Below are positions 24,762 to 33,681 of a stretch of 64,000 nucleotides of DNA, one piece after another. Source of the DNA: an uncultured Alphaproteobacteria bacterium (GTDB taxonomy: Bacteria > Pseudomonadota > Alphaproteobacteria > HIMB59 > GCA-002718135). Made by a program: the position numbers and the translations under genes. Location: NCBI GenBank assembly GCA_902612805.1, contig CACMEY010000002.1, positions 40,001 to 104,000 on the forward strand. Direction: 5' to 3'. The notes beneath the pieces are model-generated. The model was not told the DNA's origin, did not search any database, and saw nothing but the letters and a program-made list of their open reading frames with translations. Each line of letters starts with the position of its first letter. Positions within the stretch are counted from its first letter, which is position 1.

Positions 24762-26234
24762 TTAAAATGGGTTTGGTTGATATGGATTGGTAGCTAGCCA
24801 AGTAGATTTAGTCTGCATGTAACTTTGCATTCCCTCCCATCCATTTTCACGACCGTATCCTGATTGCTTGAAGCCTCCAACTGGAGATTGAGTAGAAGCA
24901 TTAAAATAATTATTTATATAAACAGTTCCAGCTTCTATCTTATCTGCTAAACGTATAGCTTTATTAGTATCTTTAGTCCAAATACCTGCTGCAAGCCCAT
25001 AAATAGTATCGTTTGCAATTTTAATTACTTCATCTTCATCCTCCCAAGTCTGTATTGAGGCGACAGGTCCAAATACTTCATTTTGAGCTAGATCATCTTC
25101 ATTAGGAACATTATCAAAAATAGTTGGTCCAATATAATATCCTTCAGACTTTTGTTCTTTTCTTCCATCAATTAATAATTTTAAACCTCTTTTTTCTGCA
25201 GATTCTATTTTAGATAAAATAAAATCATATTGTTCTTTATTTGCTATAGGGCCAATTTGAGTTTCAGAATTATTTGGGTGACCTACTTTAGCCTTTTTTA
25301 CAACTTCTAATAAATTATGAGTAAATTTATCTTTTATATCTTTATGTACTAATATTCTTGATCCTGAAATACAACTGTGACCTGAAACTGGAAAGATTCC
25401 TGATACAACTCCATTAACTGATAAAGTTAAATCAGCATCTTTAAATACAATTTGTGGTGATTTTCCTCCTAGCTCCATAATAATAGGTTTAACACTTTTG
25501 GATGCACTTAAACTAGCTGCACTCCCCCCTTTTGTTCCACCTGTAAAACTTATCATTCTAACATCTTGGTGTTCAATTAGATGCGCTCCGGTTGTAGGAC
25601 CAAAACCAGTAACAACATTAATCAAACCCTCTGGTAGATCGGCTTCTTCTAAAATTTTCATCAACTCTAATGTAGAGCATGATGCTCTTTCTGAAGGTTT
25701 AATCACAACAGTATTTCCTGCTGCTATTGCTGGTGCTAATTTCCAGATTAATGTTCCAATTGGTGAGTTCCAAGGAAGAATAAGTGCAACAACTCCGAAT
25801 GGTTCCCATTTTAAATAATTATGCATATTTGGAACCTCTGAAGGTATTAATCTACCTTCATACTTATCACACATGCCTGCATAATAATAAAAACTCTCAG
25901 TCTGCCAGCTGGTTAAAGAAGGAGTGATATTTTTTGGAAGTTTGCCGTTGTCTTTTGTTTCTATTTGCCCAATACGTTCTGCATTTTTGGCAATAATATC
26001 TCCAATTCTAGTTAACGTTCTCCCTCTTTCTGCTGGATGCATTTTACCATAAGGACCTTCATAATAAGCCTGTTTAGCAGATGATACTGCAAGATTAATA
26101 TCTTTTTCATTGCAATCAGGGACCTTTGCCCATACTTTTCCTATAGATGGATCCTCACTGTCAAAATATTTTTCAGAAGAAGGTTCATGCCATCTATTTC
26201 CTGCATAAAATTTGTAGGTTTGAATTTCAGACAT
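24762..26234 (-). CDS. NAD(P)-dependent aldehyde dehydrogenase
   Basis: A 490-aa ALDH. Visible marks are the cofactor-binding PWNSPIGTLIWKLAPAIAAGN, SFTGGTKGG, the catalytic Glu in IMELGGKSPQ, the catalytic Cys in SGHSCISGSRILV, and EVFGPVASI with the C-terminal PVGGFKQSGYGRENG. It converges on the crotonase gene with a 7-bp gap. Subfamily is broad (betaine-aldehyde or semialdehyde type), and substrate may be an aldehyde from the TPP enzyme, the GMC oxidases or trimethylaminobutyraldehyde. None is proven by sequence. Confidence 0.9.
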   Translation of the reverse strand: MSEIQTYKFYAGNRWHEPSSEKYFDSEDPSIGKVWAKVPDCNEKDINLAVSSAKQAYYEGPYGKMHPAERGRTLTRIGDIIAKNAERIGQIETKDNGKLPKNITPSLTSWQTESFYYYAGMCDKYEGRLIPSEVPNMHNYLKWEPFGVVALILPWNSPIGTLIWKLAPAIAAGNTVVIKPSERASCSTLELMKILEEADLPEGLINVVTGFGPTTGAHLIEHQDVRMISFTGGTKGGSAASLSASKSVKPIIMELGGKSPQIVFKDADLTLSVNGVVSGIFPVSGHSCISGSRILVHKDIKDKFTHNLLEVVKKAKVGHPNNSETQIGPIANKEQYDFILSKIESAEKRGLKLLIDGRKEQKSEGYYIGPTIFDNVPNEDDLAQNEVFGPVASIQTWEDEDEVIKIANDTIYGLAAGIWTKDTNKAIRLADKIEAGTVYINNYFNASTQSPVGGFKQSGYGRENGWEGMQSYMQTKSTWLATNPYQPNPF

Positions 26235-26279
26235 AATTTATTTAAACTTAAATATTTTCATTGGTCAACTTATTTGTAA

Positions 26280-27920
26280 TTAATTAATTTTTAATATCAT
26301 ATCTGATGCTTTTTCAGCTAACATAATTACAGATGCATTTATATTTCCACTTATCATATCTGGGAAAGAAGAAGCATCTACTACTCTCAGATTGTCTATT
26401 CCTCTAACTTTAAGCTGATTATCAAGTACAGCCATTTTATTATTACTTGAACCCATTGCACAAGTAGATGCAGGATGATGACCCGTTTGAACATGATTTC
26501 GAACTGATTCTTTTAAATCTTGGTCACTTTTAATTTTTTTTCCTGGAAGTAATTCTTCTGAAACAATTTTAGCTAAACTGGCCTTAGATAATACTTCTCT
26601 TGTATGCTTCATCCCTTCTATCATATCTTCCATATCAGATGGATCGTTAAACCAATTAGGATTTATATTAAGATCATCATTAGGATTTGAGCTTTTAAGT
26701 TTTACACTTCCTGTACTCTTTGGTCTTAGTAAATTAATTTGAAAGTGTAATCCTGGAAAAGCTTTTTTACCTCTAGAAAAAAATAATGAGCCAAAATTTA
26801 ATAAATTATCTAAACTCATAGACCAGTTATCTTTTTCTTCTTTAAAACACATGGGTGTCATAAATACTTGTATTTCAGGCATATCTTTTTCTCTTATTGG
26901 ATGAAATAGATTTGTTGACCAAAAAGGAGCTGCGGCTAATCCCTTTTTAAATAAAATATATTTTAATCCAACTATAATAGCTCTATCTATCCTTTGATAC
27001 TTAGAGAAACTTAAACTGTCATTTTGAAAACCCCAATTCATAGGCATAACAGGATGATCATGAAGGTTTTCACCTACTCCAGGTAAATTAATTAATAAAT
27101 CAATATTTTTTTCTTTTAAATGTTCTTCTGGCCCAATTCCTGATAACATTAAACATTTGGGGCTGCCAAATGCCCCTAAAGATAATATTATCTCTGATGA
27201 TGCATAAACTTCTCCATTTGATAAAAGCAATCCTTTAGCTTTGTTTTTCTCAATTAAAATTTTTATAACAGATGTATTTTTATAAATTGTTAAGTTCTTA
27301 GGTTTAAATTTCAAATAAGCTTCTGCAGATGATTGTCTTTTTCCATTCCATACTTTTACATCATATCGGCCTACTCCATTTAGATTGCCATTATAAAAAT
27401 CATTATTAATTTCTGACCCAGCTTCGACACATGCATCAATAAATGCTTTATCGATAGAATTGTAATTACCAGCTGGTGTAAGTTTTAAAGGTCCTGAATG
27501 CGAGTGATATTCATTTTTTTCTCTATGAAAAGCTGAAGCAGATCTTTTGAAATATGGTAGTACATCATTATATGACCAACCCTCCAGGCCCTTTTGTCTC
27601 CACCTATTAAAATCACCTGGAGCACCTCTCATGTAAATCATGCCGTTTAAAAGAGAGGATCCTCCTAGTCCTTTACCTCTAGGGTATAAAATTTTTCTAT
27701 TATTTAAAGAAGGTTGAGGTATTGATTCAAAACCCCAATCAAATTTAGGGTTTCCAAAAATGTATCCATTACCACCAGGCATTTGAGTGAATAAACTTTT
27801 TCCTGACCCACCTGCTTCTATTAGTAATACGTTAATATCTTTGTTTTCAGACAATCTTGAGGCTAATGTACAGCCAGCAGAACCACCTCCTGCTATTATA
27901 TAGTCAAATGTTTTTTTCAT
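26280..27920 (-). CDS. GMC-family FAD-dependent oxidoreductase (choline dehydrogenase-like)
   Basis: A 546-aa GMC flavoprotein and a distant paralogue of the one at 8.8-10.4 kb. The FAD motif is DYIIAGGGSAGCTLASRL, the GMC signature 1 is YPRGKGLGGSSLLNGMIYMRG, signature 2 is GAFGSPKCLMLSGIGP, and the catalytic His lies in TGHHPASTCAMG. It is upstream of the minus-strand aldehyde dehydrogenase with a 45-bp gap, so alcohol-to-aldehyde-to-acid oxidation by the pair is plausible (as in BetA-BetB). Substrate is not determined; choline is one candidate. Confidence 0.9.
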   Translation of the reverse strand: MKKTFDYIIAGGGSAGCTLASRLSENKDINVLLIEAGGSGKSLFTQMPGGNGYIFGNPKFDWGFESIPQPSLNNRKILYPRGKGLGGSSLLNGMIYMRGAPGDFNRWRQKGLEGWSYNDVLPYFKRSASAFHREKNEYHSHSGPLKLTPAGNYNSIDKAFIDACVEAGSEINNDFYNGNLNGVGRYDVKVWNGKRQSSAEAYLKFKPKNLTIYKNTSVIKILIEKNKAKGLLLSNGEVYASSEIILSLGAFGSPKCLMLSGIGPEEHLKEKNIDLLINLPGVGENLHDHPVMPMNWGFQNDSLSFSKYQRIDRAIIVGLKYILFKKGLAAAPFWSTNLFHPIREKDMPEIQVFMTPMCFKEEKDNWSMSLDNLLNFGSLFFSRGKKAFPGLHFQINLLRPKSTGSVKLKSSNPNDDLNINPNWFNDPSDMEDMIEGMKHTREVLSKASLAKIVSEELLPGKKIKSDQDLKESVRNHVQTGHHPASTCAMGSSNNKMAVLDNQLKVRGIDNLRVVDASSFPDMISGNINASVIMLAEKASDMILKIN

Positions 27921-27979
27921 TTTTTAAAATATAAATTATACTTATTATTAATTTATAAGTAAACTCGAGTATATTAAAT

Positions 27980-28798
27980 ATGGATAATTACAAAGATTGG
28001 ATTGGAAAGAAAATTTCAAGAAGTGATATTATTACTCCTAGATTAGTTGATCATTTAAAAAAAACAATCGATCAAAAGTGTTTAAGTGATCAAACCATAC
28101 CTGAGGGAATTTTTTTATGCTTAAGCCCAGATGTAGCTTCAATAAATGATCTAGAAAAAGATGGAAATGCAAAATTAGGAATTTTCTTACCCGAGTTACC
28201 TTATAAAATTAGAATGTGGGCTGGGGGTAAAATAAAAATATTTGATGAATTTGAAATTGGAACTGAAATTAAAAAAAATTCAACAATTTCAGATATTGTA
28301 TTTAAGAAAGGTAGATCAGGCAATCTATGTTTTGTTAATATTAATCATGAATATTTAAATAAAAATAAGTTAATAGTATCAGAAGATCAAACTGCTGTTT
28401 ATAGAGAAAAAATAACTAAAAACTCCTTTGCTCCTAAAATAAAAGATGAATTAAAGTTTATAGATAAAGTAGAGATTTATAGTTCATCAACTTTGCTATT
28501 TAGGTATTCTGCGTTAACTTTTAACGGTCATAAAATTCATTATGATAATGATTATACAAAAAATTATGAAGGCCATATGGGATTATTAGTCCATGCGCCT
28601 CTTCAAGCAACTTATCTTTTAAATCTTGCAAGAAAGAACGAGATTAAGTTCAATTCTTTTGAATATAAAGCTACAGCACCTCTTGTATATAACAATAATT
28701 TCTTTTTAGAAATTGGTGAAAATCGAGATTATGAAATTATTGGAAGAATTCTTAATGAAAAACAAGAAATTACAATGATTGCAAAATATAAAAAATGA
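27980..28798 (+). CDS. Double-hotdog acyl-CoA hydratase, mesaconyl-C4-/itaconyl-CoA hydratase-like
   Basis: A 272-aa FAS1-type/MaoC-like protein. The N-terminal half has the PYKIRMWAGGKIKIFDEFEIG block and the C-terminal half has the catalytic-site LFRYSALTFNGHKIHYDNDY and GLLVHAPLQATYLL, all typical of mesaconyl-C4-CoA or itaconyl-CoA hydratases. These enzymes hydrate a branched unsaturated CoA ester to citramalyl-CoA. The stop codon overlaps the MmgE/PrpD gene as ATGA, so the two proteins are made together. A CoA-transferase partner is not seen. Confidence 0.8.
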   Translation: MDNYKDWIGKKISRSDIITPRLVDHLKKTIDQKCLSDQTIPEGIFLCLSPDVASINDLEKDGNAKLGIFLPELPYKIRMWAGGKIKIFDEFEIGTEIKKNSTISDIVFKKGRSGNLCFVNINHEYLNKNKLIVSEDQTAVYREKITKNSFAPKIKDELKFIDKVEIYSSSTLLFRYSALTFNGHKIHYDNDYTKNYEGHMGLLVHAPLQATYLLNLARKNEIKFNSFEYKATAPLVYNNNFFLEIGENRDYEIIGRILNEKQEITMIAKYKK

Positions 28799-30120
28799 GT
28801 TTTCAAAAAAAATTTTGTGATTGGGCATCACAAAAAAAAATTAATATCAATAAGGTAACTTATAAAAGAGCAGAAAATGCATTCATAGATACACTGGCTT
28901 GTATATTATCAGGTGTTAAAGAAAAACAATCAAAGGTTGCCTTAAAATACTGTTTAGAAAATAATAATTCAAAAAACATTAAGATATTTGGAGGAGGAAA
29001 AAATTTATCTATTTCTGCAGCATGTTTTTTACATGGAGTCAGATCAGCGTCTATAGACTTTGATGATTACGAATACGTTGCAGGATCTCATCCTAGCGCG
29101 CCAATTTTTTCAGCTCTTATATCTATTGCTCAAATGAAAAACATCTCAATTGAGGAAACATATCAGGGGTGGGTAGTAGGATATGAATTGATAATAAAAT
29201 TAGGACAAGCACTTAGCTATGATCATTATTATAAAGGATGGCATTCAGCAAATACAATAGGCGTGATTGGAACTGCTGCAGCAGTATCTAAAGTGTTAAA
29301 ATTAAATGCAGATCAAATGGCAAATGCAATTTCTATTGCAACAAGTTTTTCATCTGGTTTAAAACAGCAATTCGGTACAGATATAAAAGCTTTTCATATA
29401 GGGTTTGCTTCTCAAGCAGGGGTACAGTCAGCCTTACTTGCAAAAAATGGAGGGACTGCTAATCAAGACATTTGGAATATTGAAAGAGGATTTATTGAAT
29501 TGTATGGTAGTAAATTTTCTAAAAAATTAAATAATGATTTTAAAAAATCAGATTTTGGAAATTCTGTAATTAAATATCCAAACTTCATTAAGTTTTGGCC
29601 AGTTTGTAGTTATTCACAAAGAGTAATACAGGGAGGATTAATATTAAATAAAAAAATTTTTATAAAAAAAAATATTAAATCTATTACAATTGAGTTTCCA
29701 GAACCTTGGTTCAGAGTATCAAAATTTCATGTACCTAAAAATTCTACTGAAGCAAGATTTTCATTGAGTTATTGTTTAGCAACTGCTCTCATTAATGGTA
29801 AATTTGATTTAAGTAGTTTAAATATTTCGAAAAATAAAAAAAGTTTAAAATTTACTAGAAAGATTAAACTAATCACTTACAAAGTGCCAAATAATTTTGA
29901 GGATTATGATCCTAAATATCCTGATATAATTAAAGTAATAATGAATGATGGAAGTATATTGATTGAAAAAATATCACATATTAAAGGAGGAAAAAATAAC
30001 CCTTTAAAAGACAAAGATATTGATAATAAATTTTTAATGTGTGGAGGTAAAAAAAATATTTTAAATAAAATAAGAAATCAAAAAAATAAGAAGAAAAATT
30101 TAAAAGAAATAATTTTTTAA
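28795..30120 (+). CDS. MmgE/PrpD family protein
   Basis: A 441-aa member of the MmgE/PrpD family, which includes 2-methylcitrate dehydratase and cis-aconitate decarboxylase. Typical blocks are AENAFIDTLACILSG near the start, SASIDFDDYEYVAGSHPSAP, GWHSANTIGVIGTAAAVSKVL, and GTDIKAFHIGFASQAGVQSALLAKNG. It overlaps the hydratase-like gene by 4 nt. A decarboxylase or dehydratase that makes a methylene-dicarboxylate for the hydratase partner is attractive but inferred. No prpB/prpC genes lie nearby. The C-terminus is unusually lysine-rich (KNKKKNLKE). Confidence 0.85.
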   Translation: MSFQKKFCDWASQKKININKVTYKRAENAFIDTLACILSGVKEKQSKVALKYCLENNNSKNIKIFGGGKNLSISAACFLHGVRSASIDFDDYEYVAGSHPSAPIFSALISIAQMKNISIEETYQGWVVGYELIIKLGQALSYDHYYKGWHSANTIGVIGTAAAVSKVLKLNADQMANAISIATSFSSGLKQQFGTDIKAFHIGFASQAGVQSALLAKNGGTANQDIWNIERGFIELYGSKFSKKLNNDFKKSDFGNSVIKYPNFIKFWPVCSYSQRVIQGGLILNKKIFIKKNIKSITIEFPEPWFRVSKFHVPKNSTEARFSLSYCLATALINGKFDLSSLNISKNKKSLKFTRKIKLITYKVPNNFEDYDPKYPDIIKVIMNDGSILIEKISHIKGGKNNPLKDKDIDNKFLMCGGKKNILNKIRNQKNKKKNLKEIIF

Positions 30121-30121
30121 T

Positions 30122-30982
30122 TTAGCTATTTTTTCTTTCTCTGTAAGCTATAAATATTCCAGTACTAATAATTATTGTTCCCCCTAAATAAATACTTAAA
30201 GTTGGAACCTCAGAATAAATTAAATATCCCATAATTCCTACAAATATAAAAGATGAGTATTCAAAGGGTGAAGTAATTGCAACATCTGCATATTTAGCTG
30301 CTTGAGACATAAATAAATGTCCTAGTGATCCCATCACACCTAAACTCATAGCAAAAATTAATTGAATTCCATTTGGTATAATAAAATTATCAGGGAAAAA
30401 TATTATTGACGTAATTAATAATGCAAAAGAGTAATAAAAAACAATTGCAACACTGGAATCAGTACTCATTACTGATCTAGTTGATAAATAAACAGAAGCC
30501 ATAAAAGCTGCAGATATTAGAGGATAAAGTGTTTCTAATTTGAACAAGTCAGTACCAGGCTTAACAATAATTAACACACCAATAAAACCAATTAATATTG
30601 CAGTTGTTCTAAAAATCCCAATTCTCTCACCAAGTATTGGGACAGCAAGAAAAGCAGCAATAATGGGAGCAGAATGTGCAATAGCTATATTTTCAGATAA
30701 CATTAAATGATTAATTCCATAAATATAGAATACCACACAAGCAGAAGCAGAAAGAGCTCGGATAGCATGTCCAACTGGTTTTTTAGTTTTCAACTTATCA
30801 AATCCAAAATACATTGCTAAAAAAGTTGCAATGATACTTCCACTTAGTGCTCTGAAGAATATTGATTCCCATACAGGAAAATGAAAGCTTAAATATTTAT
30901 ACGTGATATCATTTATACTTAGACAAAACATGGACAATAACATGAAAGAAATTCCCAAGAGATTATTATTTTTCGATTTCAT
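30122..30982 (-). CDS. EamA/DMT superfamily transporter
   Basis: A 286-aa integral membrane protein with about ten hydrophobic helices in two repeated EamA halves (about residues 8-140 and 150-280), e.g. LLGISFMLLSMFCLS and FLAVPILGERIGIFRTTAILIGFIGVLIIV in the first half. The family exports or imports metabolites such as amino acids, purines or drugs. It is convergent with the MmgE/PrpD gene (1-bp gap) and divergent from the 2OG dioxygenase. Substrate and direction cannot be predicted. Confidence 0.88.
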   Translation of the reverse strand: MKSKNNNLLGISFMLLSMFCLSINDITYKYLSFHFPVWESIFFRALSGSIIATFLAMYFGFDKLKTKKPVGHAIRALSASACVVFYIYGINHLMLSENIAIAHSAPIIAAFLAVPILGERIGIFRTTAILIGFIGVLIIVKPGTDLFKLETLYPLISAAFMASVYLSTRSVMSTDSSVAIVFYYSFALLITSIIFFPDNFIIPNGIQLIFAMSLGVMGSLGHLFMSQAAKYADVAITSPFEYSSFIFVGIMGYLIYSEVPTLSIYLGGTIIISTGIFIAYRERKNS

Positions 30983-31032
30983 TAATTTGTTAAATATACT
31001 AAGATAATTTATTCAGATATAAATATTTCAAA

Positions 31033-32172
31033 ATGAGTAGTAAATATCATGTAAAAAAATTAGAAAAAAAGAATGACCATTTGAGTATTTTGTGGAAAGA
31101 TAATTTTGAGAGTAAATTCCATTTTATGTGGTTAAGAGATAATTGTCCAACAGCAATACATCCTACTGCAAATATGCGAGTATTTAATATTTTAACTGTA
31201 AGTAAAAATATATTTCCTAAAAAGTATAAAATTGAAAAAAATAAACTCAATATTGATTGGAGCGAAGGTAATCATACTAGCAAATTCAACTTAAAATGGC
31301 TAAGAGATCATTGTTACTCCGAAATAAATAATCGAAAATATAAATCACCTTATGTTTTTTGGGATGGTAAATTAAAAAAAAATTTAAAGAAAATTATTGT
31401 TGATCATAATAGTGTAATAAAAAATGACAAACATTTAAGTAAATGGCTAAATTTACTTCATACTTATGGTTTTGCATTAATAAAAAATGCACCAACTAGC
31501 AAAAAATCAGCATTCAAAATATTAAATAGAATAAGCCATCATAGAGAAACATTTTTTGGTACACCATTTGAAGTAATTAACATTCCAAAGCCGAATAACA
31601 CCGCATATACGGCAGATGCATTAAGAAATCATACCGACTTACCTTATTTTGAATATGCACCTGGTTATCAGTTTCTTCATTGTTTAGTGAATGAAGCTAA
31701 TGGTGGATTATCATCTGTTGTAGATGGTTTTGCAGTTGCAAATTATTTAAAAAAAAATGAAAAAGATGTTTTTAATATTTTAACAAAAACTCACGTTAAG
31801 TTTAAAGATACTGATTATACTCAAAAAGCTGTCAGAATTCTTCATGCACCAATAATAACACTTACAAAAGATAATGATTTTAATGATATTAGATTTAGTA
31901 TGGCTGCAATGGGAGCAGTTGATGTTGATCCAAAAAAAATGAAAAAATTCTATGATGCCTACCAATATTTTGCATCACTGCTTCAAAACCAAAAATTTAA
32001 AATTGATTTTAGATTAGAAGCAGGTGATATATTTTGTTTTAACAATAGAAGAGTATTACATGGGAGGACTGAATTTGATCCAAATTCTGGAAATAGACAT
32101 CTTCAGGGATATTATATTGAAAGAGATGAAATAATAGGAAGATTAAATTATTTTAATAATATTAAAGTTTAG
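31033..32172 (+). CDS. Gamma-butyrobetaine dioxygenase-like Fe(II)/2-oxoglutarate oxygenase
   Basis: A 379-aa protein with the two-domain layout of gamma-butyrobetaine/trimethyllysine hydroxylases: an N-terminal GBBH_N domain (about residues 1-115, with FMWLRDNCPTAIHP and a second similar WLRDHCYSE) and a TauD-like catalytic domain (about 125-370). Fe ligands are the HTD in NHTDLPYFEYAPGY and the distal His in NNRRVLHGRTEFD, with the 2OG-binding Arg in SGNRHLQGYYIERD. The zinc-binding Cys cluster of the N-domain is incomplete (one Cys in NCPTAIHP). Hydroxylation of gamma-butyrobetaine to L-carnitine would feed the 4-6 kb cluster. TmpA-like phosphonate hydroxylation is the main alternative. 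Confidence 0.8.
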   Translation: MSSKYHVKKLEKKNDHLSILWKDNFESKFHFMWLRDNCPTAIHPTANMRVFNILTVSKNIFPKKYKIEKNKLNIDWSEGNHTSKFNLKWLRDHCYSEINNRKYKSPYVFWDGKLKKNLKKIIVDHNSVIKNDKHLSKWLNLLHTYGFALIKNAPTSKKSAFKILNRISHHRETFFGTPFEVINIPKPNNTAYTADALRNHTDLPYFEYAPGYQFLHCLVNEANGGLSSVVDGFAVANYLKKNEKDVFNILTKTHVKFKDTDYTQKAVRILHAPIITLTKDNDFNDIRFSMAAMGAVDVDPKKMKKFYDAYQYFASLLQNQKFKIDFRLEAGDIFCFNNRRVLHGRTEFDPNSGNRHLQGYYIERDEIIGRLNYFNNIKV

Positions 32173-32173
32173 A

Positions 32174-33604
32174 TCATTCCCATCCGCAGATAGTTTTAAT
32201 TTCTAAATATTCTTCTAGACCCCAATTACCTCCCTCTCTTCCATTGCCAGATTGTCTATAACCACCAAATGGAGTTCCTGGATCAGCGCTATTTCCATTT
32301 ATATAAACACCTCCAGATCTAAATTTTCTTGCAACTCTTTTCGCTTTTTCTTTATCTTGAGTTTGAACGTAGTTTCCTAGACCATATGATGTATCGTTAA
32401 CAATTGATATAGCTTCATCTTCATCTTCAAAAGGAATTATAGATAATACTGGTCCAAAAATCTCTTCTTTTGCAATTCTCATATTATTAGTTACATCTGT
32501 GAAAATTGTTGGCTTAACAAAATAACCCTTTTGTAGACCATTTGGTTTTTCAGGACCTCCAGCCAAGAGTGTAGCGCCCTCATTTATACCACTATTAATT
32601 AGATCAATGATTTTATCATATTGTGTTTTAGAAATAACTGGACCGATATGATTTCCATTCTTAGAAGCAATATCAACTTTGATTTTATTTGCTTCATCAG
32701 CCGCCTCGTCTATTGCTCTTTTATAGATTGATTTTTCAACTAGCATTCTTGTTGGTGCATCACAAGATTGACCAGAATTACTCATAATATTCCTAACACC
32801 TTCTCTTACTGCTTCTGGATGTGAATCGCTAAAAACAATATTACCTCCCTTACCTCCTAATTCTAAACAAACTCTTTTAATTGTATCTGCTGCGTTTTTA
32901 GAAATAAGTTTTCCTGCTCTTGTCGATCCAGTAAACGATATCATATCAATATCATTATGAGATGATAGATCTGTACCTACACCAGCACCATCACCATTAA
33001 TTAAATTAAAAACACCAGGAGGGAAACCTGATTCATGAATTATTTCCGCAAAAATGACCCCTGACATGGGTGCAATTTCTGAAGGTTTTAATATCATTGT
33101 GCAACCAGTTGCTAGTGCAGGTATTACTTTTAATGTGATTTGATTGATAGGCCAATTCCATGGCGTAATAAGACCACATACTCCAATAGGTTCATAAACA
33201 ATATAATTATTAGAATTTTTATTAAATCTTTTTTCAAATTCGAAATTTTTTAATCGCAAAATGAAATCATTTATATGATCTGCTCCTGAAGAGGTTTGTG
33301 CGGAGGAAGACCAATCTAATGGCGCTCCCATTTCCTCAGACATTGTTTGCGTTATTTCATCCCATCTACTTTTATAAATTTGAAGTAAATTTTCTAGTAA
33401 ACTAATCTTATGTTTTTTATCTACTTGACTCCATGTAATGAATGCTTTTTTTGCTGCATTTACTGCCAGATCTACATCTTTTTTAGAACCTAGAGAGATA
33501 ACAGCGTAAGAGTGTTCATTAGATGGATTAATAACCTCAAAATCATTATTTATAATTGGATTAACCCAATTACCATTTATATAAAATTTTCGTTTATCAA
33601 TCAT
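32174..33604 (-). CDS. NAD(P)-dependent aldehyde dehydrogenase
   Basis: A 476-aa ALDH. It shows PWNWPINQITLKVIPALATG, SFTGSTRAGKLISK, the Glu in LELGGKGGNIVF, catalytic Cys in NSGQSCDAPTRMLVE, EEIFGPVLSI and PFGGYRQSGNGREGG. It is convergent with the gamma-butyrobetaine-dioxygenase-like gene with a 1-bp gap. Trimethylaminobutyraldehyde oxidation to gamma-butyrobetaine would make pathway sense beside that gene, but the ALDH family is too broad to assign by residues. It is clearly distinct from the ALDH at 24.8 kb. Confidence 0.9.
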   Translation of the reverse strand: MIDKRKFYINGNWVNPIINNDFEVINPSNEHSYAVISLGSKKDVDLAVNAAKKAFITWSQVDKKHKISLLENLLQIYKSRWDEITQTMSEEMGAPLDWSSSAQTSSGADHINDFILRLKNFEFEKRFNKNSNNYIVYEPIGVCGLITPWNWPINQITLKVIPALATGCTMILKPSEIAPMSGVIFAEIIHESGFPPGVFNLINGDGAGVGTDLSSHNDIDMISFTGSTRAGKLISKNAADTIKRVCLELGGKGGNIVFSDSHPEAVREGVRNIMSNSGQSCDAPTRMLVEKSIYKRAIDEAADEANKIKVDIASKNGNHIGPVISKTQYDKIIDLINSGINEGATLLAGGPEKPNGLQKGYFVKPTIFTDVTNNMRIAKEEIFGPVLSIIPFEDEDEAISIVNDTSYGLGNYVQTQDKEKAKRVARKFRSGGVYINGNSADPGTPFGGYRQSGNGREGGNWGLEEYLEIKTICGWE

Positions 33605-33681
33605 GAAGAATAAGATTTTAATAAATTATACATTTATTTTTTTCTATATTAGAATAAAAGAATATACAATAAGAGGTAAAA

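Noticed and set aside
31033..32172. Assignment as taurine dioxygenase (TauD)
   Set aside because: The N-terminal GBBH_N domain and the overall length point to the gamma-butyrobetaine/trimethyllysine hydroxylase group. TauD itself is single-domain and shorter.
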